A stretch of DNA of 64,000 bases from positions 1 to 64,000 of the forward strand of contig NZ_FMWR01000011.1 in the NCBI RefSeq assembly GCF_900103085.1, written 5' to 3'. How positions within the stretch are numbered: the stretch's first letter is position 1; every line of letters begins with the position of its first letter. Position numbers and translations under genes: made by a program. The notes under the pieces are model-generated. The model made no database searches. It worked only from the letters and a program-made list of their open reading frames with translations, and was not told where the DNA came from. Source of the DNA: Gilliamella mensalis. GTDB lineage: Bacteria > Pseudomonadota > Gammaproteobacteria > Enterobacterales > Orbaceae. Shown in pieces: positions 58,250 through 64,000 of this stretch.

Positions 58250-58342
58250 TGTGAGCAAATATTTCCTTTAAAAAAATAAGCGTTAGGGTATAGTAGTTCA
58301 CAATATTAAACTGTCTGTAAACAATAACTTACAAGGATCCTC

Positions 58343-59662
58343 ATGCAAGATGTAGTAACCCATACACCGACAAGAACTCTAAATGCTCAGGACTATAAAA
58401 CATTGGCACTTTCCGCATTAGGTGGAGCATTAGAATTTTATGATTTTATTATTTTTGTCTTTTTTTCAATAACCATTAGTCACCTTTTTTTTCCGAATGA
58501 TATGCCGGCTTGGCTAAGTCAAGTTCAAACCTTTGGTATTTTTGCTGCTGGATATTTGATTCGCCCATTCGGCGGTATTGTAATGGCGCACTTTGGCGAT
58601 CTGTTCGGTCGCAAAAAAATGTTTACGCTAAGTATATTGCTTATGGCTTTACCAACCCTATTTATAGGATGTCTACCTACGTATACCCATATTGGTATTT
58701 TGGCTCCTTTGTTGTTACTGGTTATGCGATTGTGTCAGGGATTAGCGGTTGGCGGTGAAGTTCCGGGGGCTTGGACTTTTGTTGCTGAGCATGTGCCGAA
58801 AAATAAAATTGGATTGGCATGTGGCATTTTAACCAGTGGATTAAGTCTCGGTATTTTACTCGGTTCGTTAGTTTCAACGGCTATAAATAAATGCCTATCA
58901 GCCGAACAACTTATTGATTGGGGATGGCGTATGCCATTTATTATTGGTGGTGTTTTTGGATTGATTGCAATGTATTTACGTCGTTGGTTAAAAGAAACAC
59001 CAATTTTTCTGGAAATGCAAAAGCGTAAACAACAAGAATTGGCTAAAAAAATACCGGTTATCACTGTGTTGACGCAGTATTTACCTCAGACTATTTTGTC
59101 AATGCTACTCACTTGGGTGCTGTCTGCGGGTATTATGGTCATTATGCTAATGACGCCAATTTTATTACAAAAGCAATTTGGCTACTCGCCGATCGATGCG
59201 TTGCAAGGGAATATACTAGCGATTATTGGGCTCATTATAAGTTGTACTTTTTATGGCATGATGGTTGATAAATTTGCTATGGGGAAAGTGATATTTATAG
59301 GTTGTGCTATTGCAACCATTGTTATCGCTATTTTTTACCTCTCATTAGATAACCCACACCTTTTATTCATGACTTATTCATTAGCTGGTTTTGGCGTTGG
59401 TATTGTGGGTTGTTTTGCTTATTTTATGGTGACTGTGTTTCCTACTCAGATTCGTTACAGTGGTGTCTCGTTTTCATTTAATATGGCTTACGCCATTACC
59501 GGCGGATTAACCCCTTTACTGATCTCCTTTTTGAGTGATTTTGTGAGCAAAATGGCACCTGCTATTTATGTTATTGGATTATTTGGATTTGGTGCATTGA
59601 TTGGGTTATTTTTATTAATTAATGATAACAGTCAAAAGTATATAGCTAAAGATATTGCATAA
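58343..59662 (+). CDS. MFS transporter of the metabolite:proton symporter family
   Basis: 439-aa inner-membrane carrier with 12 hydrophobic segments. SALGGALEFYDFIIFVFFS, the RPFGGIVMAHFGDLFGRKKMF loop and RLCQGLAVGGEVPGAWTFVAEH are hallmarks of the MHS group (relatives of ProP, ShiA and KgtP). Substrate unknown; organic acids, osmolytes or shikimate are carried by relatives. AAGGAT precedes the ATG. It is divergent from lacD across about 240 bp. Confidence 0.85.
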   Translation: MQDVVTHTPTRTLNAQDYKTLALSALGGALEFYDFIIFVFFSITISHLFFPNDMPAWLSQVQTFGIFAAGYLIRPFGGIVMAHFGDLFGRKKMFTLSILLMALPTLFIGCLPTYTHIGILAPLLLLVMRLCQGLAVGGEVPGAWTFVAEHVPKNKIGLACGILTSGLSLGILLGSLVSTAINKCLSAEQLIDWGWRMPFIIGGVFGLIAMYLRRWLKETPIFLEMQKRKQQELAKKIPVITVLTQYLPQTILSMLLTWVLSAGIMVIMLMTPILLQKQFGYSPIDALQGNILAIIGLIISCTFYGMMVDKFAMGKVIFIGCAIATIVIAIFYLSLDNPHLLFMTYSLAGFGVGIVGCFAYFMVTVFPTQIRYSGVSFSFNMAYAITGGLTPLLISFLSDFVSKMAPAIYVIGLFGFGALIGLFLLINDNSQKYIAKDIA

Positions 59663-59864
59663 TAAATGATGACCGTAGAATTTTAATTATTATTTAATAA
59701 TATGTTGAAATGGAAAGTATAAGAATTTATTCTTGCTTTCCATTTACCTGACTTACCTTATATTCAAACCTGCCAGATTTATTCATTTAAATGATATATC
59801 TAACTTATTTTGTTAAAAACTTTCAGGAAAGACTACGTTTTAGTATAGTTTATTAAATAATCAA
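59663..59864. other. Intergenic region after the MFS gene
   Basis: About 200 bp. An imperfect GGAAAGTATAAG / CTTGCTTTCC-type pairing near 59710-59743 could end the MFS transcript. Otherwise AT-rich and without recognisable content. Confidence 0.35.
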
Positions 59865-59896
59865 CACAATTTAATAAAATTGTGAAATAACTCAAA
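59865..59896 (+). promoter_or_regulatory. Palindrome and CRP-like site before the alcohol dehydrogenase gene
   Basis: CACAATTT-AATA-AAATTGTG (59865-59884) is a perfect 20-bp inverted repeat. Its right end begins TGTGA-N6-TCAAA (59881-59896), close to a CRP site. The two signals share bases and lie 70-100 bp before the start, a typical operator position. The protein that binds is unknown. Confidence 0.5.
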
Positions 59897-59965
59897 TTTT
59901 TTAAGGGGGATTAGGTTAAAATAAAATCAATGATATTTTAATTTTAATATTTCCTAGGAGAAAAA

Positions 59966-61000
59966 ATGAAAGCAGCAGTTATTAAACAACAGTGTGATGG
60001 TCAAGTCGAAATTAAAGATATCCCTGTTCGTCCTTTGGAAGCAGGAGAAGCACTTGTTGATGTTGAATATTGTGGTCTTTGCCATACGGATATCCATGTA
60101 GCATCGGGTGATTTTGGTAAAAAACCGGGGCGAGTTATTGGTCATGAAGGTGTAGGCATTGTGACTAAAATTGCCCCTGATGTAAAGAGCCTAAAAATTG
60201 GTGATCGTGTCAGTATTGCTTGGTTTCATGCCGGCTGTGGTACTTGTGAGTATTGTATTTCAGGTAATGAGACATTTTGTCGGAATGCGTTAAATTCTGG
60301 TTACAGCGTTGATGGCGGTATGGCAGAACAATGTATTGTTAAAGCGGATTATGCAGTTAAAGTGCCAGAAGGGCTCGATCCGGCACAAGCAACTAGCGTT
60401 ACATGTGCAGGTGTCACGACATATAAAGGTATTAAAGTGGCTAATACAAAACCAGGTCAATGGCTTGCTGTATTTGGTATTGGTGGACTAGGTACACTTG
60501 CTATCGAATATGGTAAAAAAGTGTTTAACAATAAAGTCGTTGCAATTAGTAACAGTGATAGCCAACTAGAATTGTGTCGAAAATTAGGTGCTGATTTAGT
60601 CGTTAATCCTAAAAAAATTGAGGATGTAGGCGCTTATATTAAAGAGCATACTGCAGGTGGCGTACATGGTGCTGTTGTGACCTCGGTTACTAAAACTGCA
60701 TTCAATCAAGCTATCAATTCTGTGCGACCTTTAGGACGTGTTGTTGCACTAGGCTTGCCTTCTGAAAATATGGATTTGAGTATTCCTAAAACGGTGTTAG
60801 ATGGCATTCAAGTATTAGGTTCACTGGTTGGTACTCGTGAAGATTTAGCTGAAGCATTTCAATTTAGTGCTGAAGGTAAAGTGGTGCCGATAGTGGAAAA
60901 AAGACCATTAGAAGATATCAATGATATGATTGAGGAAATGAAAGCAGGTAAAATTCGAGGTCGTATGGTCGTTGATATGAAAATGAAGAAAAAGAAATAA
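59966..61000 (+). CDS. adhP: Zinc-dependent alcohol dehydrogenase, AdhP type
   Basis: Medium-chain NAD-dependent alcohol dehydrogenase oxidising ethanol or reducing acetaldehyde. Catalytic zinc ligands are Cys36 (CGLCHTD), His60 in GHEG and a Cys in VTCAGVTTY. Structural zinc is held by Cys91, Cys94, Cys97 and Cys105 (CGTCEYCISGNETFC). Rossmann motif GIGGLGTLAIEYGK. The 344-aa length and sequence fit E. coli AdhP, with an added lysine-rich C-terminus. AGGAG precedes the ATG. It is flanked by transporters and not part of an obvious operon. Confidence 0.92.
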   Translation: MKAAVIKQQCDGQVEIKDIPVRPLEAGEALVDVEYCGLCHTDIHVASGDFGKKPGRVIGHEGVGIVTKIAPDVKSLKIGDRVSIAWFHAGCGTCEYCISGNETFCRNALNSGYSVDGGMAEQCIVKADYAVKVPEGLDPAQATSVTCAGVTTYKGIKVANTKPGQWLAVFGIGGLGTLAIEYGKKVFNNKVVAISNSDSQLELCRKLGADLVVNPKKIEDVGAYIKEHTAGGVHGAVVTSVTKTAFNQAINSVRPLGRVVALGLPSENMDLSIPKTVLDGIQVLGSLVGTREDLAEAFQFSAEGKVVPIVEKRPLEDINDMIEEMKAGKIRGRMVVDMKMKKKK

Positions 61001-61021
61001 TTTTTCAAAAAGATAGCGAAT

Positions 61022-61049
61022 AAAAAGTCAGTTTTTGCTGACTTTTTGT
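61022..61049 (+). terminator. Intrinsic terminator of the alcohol dehydrogenase gene
   Basis: Perfect AAAAAGTCAG / CTGACTTTTT stem with a 6-nt loop, 21 bp past the stop codon; symmetric A and T runs allow it to work both ways. Confidence 0.88.
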
Positions 61050-61175
61050 TTATTTTATCACGCTGATTTTTGATGTTTTTTTAATTAGGTAAAATTAATC
61101 TTTCTTGTATTTTATAAATAAATCCCTATCATGAATAGATTTTTCACGTTTATTTATATATTTAAGGGGATCTTT

Positions 61176-62624
61176 ATGTCAGAACATAATTTAGAAAATA
61201 AATTGAGGAAAGATCTTGGTTTAGTTTCTGCATTATCACTGGTTGTGGGAATGGTTTTAGGGGCAGGTGCATTTATGAAACCCCCAGCAGTTCTAGAAGT
61301 AGCAGGTGATTATCATTATGCACTATTAGCTTGGATAATTGGTGGTGTTATTTCTATTTGTGGCGGGTTAACACTTTGTGAACTAGGTGTAATGTTTCCA
61401 AAAACTGGTGGAATGCTTGTTTATTTAGAAAAAATCTATGGTGCCAAAATTTCTCATCTTTATGGTTGGATGATGACAGTCATTTTTTCGCCTGCTTTGA
61501 TCGGTGCATTAGTAGGCTATTTTAGCTCGGTATTTTGTTCATTATTTAATATTGAAAATACGTACAAAATGGCAGTAGGAGCTGGAGCATTAGGTTTTAT
61601 CGCTTTTATTAATGCAATTGGTGTTAAACAAGCAGGGTACTTGCAGACCATTGCCACGGCTTGTAAATTGATCCCAATACTGTTATTAGCGATATTTGGG
61701 TTATGTCAAGGAAATGGGCAAGTTGCATTGTTTAGTGCTAGTGGTCAGGGTATTGAGACATATGCTCCTTTTGCTGTTGCGATCTTAGCGACATTATTTG
61801 CTTATGATGGTTGGGCTCAAGTTGCATCGGTTGCGGGTGAAATTAATAAGCCTGCTAAAGTATTACCTAAAGCAATTATTTTGGGAATTATATTTTTAGT
61901 CATTGTTTATGCTTGTATTAATATTGCATTATTTAAAATCTTTCCAGTTCAAGAGATGGTCTCATTAGGTCATGACGCTTCTTCTGTTGCATCGCAACGT
62001 CTGTTTGGACATTTAGGTGGTAATTTGGTTGCAGTTGGTATCATGGTCTCAATTTTGGGCGGAATTAATGGCTATATCATGACATTATCACGTACTATTT
62101 TTAGTATGGCTGAGCGAGGCAATATCGTTGGTGCGCGTTATTTAAGCACAATAGATGAAGACAGCCGTTCACCGGTAAATGCAATTTTAGTGCTTGTCGT
62201 TTTTTCATTTTTATACTCGGTATTATTAGATGCCGATCGTTTGTCTGAAATTTCAATGTTTTCGATTTGGGTTTTTTATTTATTAACTTTTATTGGTGTT
62301 ATTATAGCCAGAAAAAAATACCCTAATATACCAAGATCTTATAAAGTAATTGGTTACCCACTTATTCCTATTATTGCCATTGCAGGTTCTATTTATGTCA
62401 TTTATGGAATGCTGATTCATCAAACAGAAAATGGTATTGCATCAATTGTGCTGACATTAATTGGTTTACCCATGTACTATTATTATCAAAGTAAGAACCA
62501 ACATAGAGATCTTTCAGTTGGTGAAGTGAAAAAGTATCGTGTCAAAACACAATACACTACAGCGATATTGGCAATCGGTGTTGTTGCTGTGTTAATCATG
62601 TATGGCAGTATGGCTAGTAAATAA
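61176..62624 (+). CDS. APC-family amino acid permease
   Basis: Amino acid/polyamine transporter with about 12 membrane segments over 482 aa. The N-terminal SALSLVVGMVLGAGAFMKPP holds the helix-1 unwound GXG motif that binds substrate. LFAYDGWAQVASVAGEINKPAKVLPKAI in the middle is the LAT/SteT-like signature. Serine, threonine or neutral amino acids are likely substrates, but the sequence does not decide. AAGGGG precedes ATG 61176; an in-frame start at 61131 would add 15 residues before the normal N-terminus. It has its own terminator. Confidence 0.85.
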   Translation: MSEHNLENKLRKDLGLVSALSLVVGMVLGAGAFMKPPAVLEVAGDYHYALLAWIIGGVISICGGLTLCELGVMFPKTGGMLVYLEKIYGAKISHLYGWMMTVIFSPALIGALVGYFSSVFCSLFNIENTYKMAVGAGALGFIAFINAIGVKQAGYLQTIATACKLIPILLLAIFGLCQGNGQVALFSASGQGIETYAPFAVAILATLFAYDGWAQVASVAGEINKPAKVLPKAIILGIIFLVIVYACINIALFKIFPVQEMVSLGHDASSVASQRLFGHLGGNLVAVGIMVSILGGINGYIMTLSRTIFSMAERGNIVGARYLSTIDEDSRSPVNAILVLVVFSFLYSVLLDADRLSEISMFSIWVFYLLTFIGVIIARKKYPNIPRSYKVIGYPLIPIIAIAGSIYVIYGMLIHQTENGIASIVLTLIGLPMYYYYQSKNQHRDLSVGEVKKYRVKTQYTTAILAIGVVAVLIMYGSMASK

Positions 62625-62675
62625 TACTGTGATTGCTGATTACATAGTTGTTTGATGCTATTTTATCGTAGCAAT

Positions 62676-62706
62676 AAAAGAAACCAAAAGTTTTTGGTTT
62701 CTTTTA
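62676..62706. terminator. Bidirectional terminator between the permease and GNAT genes
   Basis: AAAAGAAACCAAAA / TTTTGGTTTCTTTT inverted repeat between convergent genes, with A and T runs on both flanks. Confidence 0.85.
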
Positions 62707-62721
62707 ATTAAAATAATAGTT

Positions 62722-63273
62722 TCAAAGATAAGTTGAAATTAGACTATAAATGTTTTGATCGTAAAAAACATTATTTAAATACTCAGCTTGCTTAAGTGTA
62801 CCTTCATAGCTAAAACCACATCGTCTGGCCACTTCATTGCTTTGCTTATTTTCAACAGAGCATTTAATAACGAAGCGTTTAATGATTCGCTTTGTCGCAT
62901 AATATTTTGTTAGGGCATTAATGGCTTGTGTCATAACCCCTTGTCCTTGAACTCGGCTATCTAACCAATAACCCAGGTAGGCTGTTTTATTATTTTGATC
63001 GATTTGATTAAAAGAAAGCATTCCAACAGCGTTATTATTCAACATAATGACATAATTTTTTGACTGATTATTCTGATGTCTTGTTAAACAAGAATCTAAA
63101 AAATCAACGGTATCTTTTGGGTGAGTCACAAACTTAGGCCATGCCATAAATTGGCTAAAATACGCTCGATTAAAATCTATAACACGATACAGCTCAGCGG
63201 CAAATTCCCTTATTGGTGGTTTTAGAGAAATATGTTTATTAACATAAATACTCGCTTGTTTGGTACGATTCAT
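62722..63273 (-). CDS. GNAT acetyltransferase, RimL/RimJ-like
   Basis: 183-aa acetyl-CoA-dependent N-acetyltransferase. NYVIMLNNNAVGMLSF and LGYWLDSRVQGQGVMTQAINAL contain the acetyl-CoA loop (Q/RGxGxx variant VQGQGVMT). KCSVENKQSNEVARRCGFSYEGTLKQAEY is the RimL/RimJ-type C-terminal motif. Relatives modify ribosomal protein L7/L12 or S5, antibiotics or small amines; the target here is not evident. Terminators separate it from the convergent permease gene. Confidence 0.85.
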   Translation of the reverse strand: MNRTKQASIYVNKHISLKPPIREFAAELYRVIDFNRAYFSQFMAWPKFVTHPKDTVDFLDSCLTRHQNNQSKNYVIMLNNNAVGMLSFNQIDQNNKTAYLGYWLDSRVQGQGVMTQAINALTKYYATKRIIKRFVIKCSVENKQSNEVARRCGFSYEGTLKQAEYLNNVFYDQNIYSLISTYL

Positions 63274-63458
63274 GTTTATTTCTATCTTTTTATGCCTAAA
63301 TATTTAATTTTACGGTCGGGTAGATAGCAGTTGTCACTAAAAATATCTGGCTGTCAATATAAAATAAGAATTACATTTTACTCATGATTGGCTTATTTTT
63401 TTCATATTAATATAGTATATAAAGCCCCTAATATGATTAGAGGCTATAGTAAGTATGC

Positions 63459-64000
63459 TTAATTTTTTGCATCCACTTTAGGTTTAGCTACGTAATTATA
63501 AATAACTAATATGGCAAAAATAGCAATAAAAATACCCATTATCATATCTTTGTTAAACCATTTAGCCATATTACCAAGAATAATTCCAATACCACAAAAA
63601 TCGACATCGGAGAAAGTCGTATTAGCAAAACCCAGTGATCCTAATACTGGCAATAACATAACAGGTAAAAATGTGACTAATAAACCATTAGCAAACGCAC
63701 CTAGCATGGCACCACAACGCCCTCCTGTTGCATTGCCAAATACGCCAGCAGTAGCACCGCAAAAGAAATGGGGAACAACGCCCGGCAATATGAGGACTAA
63801 GTCTAATTGTCCTAGAACAAATAATCCGACTAGCCCACCAAGGAAGCTAAATAAAAAGCCAATGAGCACTGCATTAGGCGCATATGGGAATACCACCGGG
63901 CAATCAAGAGCAGGTTTGGCATTAGGGACTAATTTTTCCGAAAACCCTGTAAAGGCAGGTACAATTTCAGCCAGAATTAATCGCACACCTTGAAGAATAA
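63459..64000 (-). CDS. ulaA: L-ascorbate PTS permease subunit IIC (UlaA), partial
   Basis: C-terminal 180 residues of a membrane PTS subunit that continues beyond the right edge of the window; the frame is open to the last base. GVRLILAEIVPAFTGFSEKLVPNAKPALDCPVVFPYAPNAVLIGF and PGVVPHFFCGATAGVFGNATGG are characteristic of UlaA/SgaT, which imports ascorbate as the 6-phosphate with UlaB and UlaC. The stop lies about 185 bp from the GNAT gene. Other ula genes, if present, lie outside the window. Confidence 0.9.
   Translation of the reverse strand, partial: ILQGVRLILAEIVPAFTGFSEKLVPNAKPALDCPVVFPYAPNAVLIGFLFSFLGGLVGLFVLGQLDLVLILPGVVPHFFCGATAGVFGNATGGRCGAMLGAFANGLLVTFLPVMLLPVLGSLGFANTTFSDVDFCGIGIILGNMAKWFNKDMIMGIFIAIFAILVIYNYVAKPKVDAKN

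Noticed and set aside
59881-59896. Rex-type operator before adhP
   Set aside because: Resemblance to TTGTGAA-N4-TTCACAA is partial, and Rex is not typical of gammaproteobacteria.

Overview
The window is a low-GC (by eye about one third G+C) gammaproteobacterial chromosome segment carrying core genes with very E. coli-like proteins and several enterobacterial gene orders (lpoA-yraN-diaA, rpmB-rpmG, serA-rpiA-argP, hemE-yjaG-hupA, glyQ-glyS, envC-yibQ, sdaC-sdaB, xerD-dsbC-recJ). AT-richness, compact accessory content, a sorbitol PTS and a Firmicutes-type tagatose-bisphosphate aldolase suggest an insect-gut Orbaceae bacterium such as Gilliamella. That assignment is inference from general appearance; no database search was run.

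Layout. 0.2-2.5 kb: rppH-lgt-thyA, each overlapping the next by 4 bp. 2.7-10.4 kb: lpxL, rlmM, lpoA-yraN-diaA, gyrA. 10.5-12.6 kb: gltP and the L28/L33 operon. 12.9-16.4 kb: a shikimate-centred group (YdiB/AroE-like dehydrogenase, YdiL-family regulator, aroL, YdiM/YdiN-type MFS carrier) recalling the E. coli ydiL-ydiM-ydiN-ydiB-aroD area. 16.6-20 kb: argA behind tandem ArgR boxes, mutH, an FMN reductase, dps. 20.2-24.4 kb: sorbitol operon srlA-E-B-D-M-R. 24.9-34.9 kb: serA, rpiA, argP, hemE, yjaG, hupA, ybaK, a YciC-like membrane protein, glyS, glyQ. 35.3-45.5 kb: envC-yibQ, rapZ, rdgB, rluA, dsbB, rluC, a phosphoglycerate-mutase-like phosphatase, bepA, proS. 45.9-49 kb: sdaC and sdaB with a textbook CRP site. 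49.3-54.3 kb: mpl, recJ, dsbC, xerD. 54.3-57 kb: grxB flanked by two ~1 kb gene-poor stretches of decayed DNA. 57-64 kb: accessory metabolism (lacD, MFS, adhP-like, APC permease, GNAT, and an edge-truncated ulaA).

No rRNA, tRNA, CRISPR array, prophage or complete insertion sequence was recognised. What the ordinary genes do not explain is mostly regulatory DNA and gene remnants: a perfect TyrR box before aroL, canonical tandem ARG boxes before argA, a class-II-spaced CRP site before sdaC, a perfect 17-bp inverted repeat before the sorbitol operon, a HipB-like regulator broken by one stop codon, remains of an EamA transporter, and an IS3-type transposase graveyard with a ~100-bp direct repeat. 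Protein-level oddities are a DsbC without its structural disulfide and a GyrA with an acidic insertion in its wrapping domain. No convincing wholly new multi-gene system was found; the shikimate group is the best candidate for an under-described functional unit.
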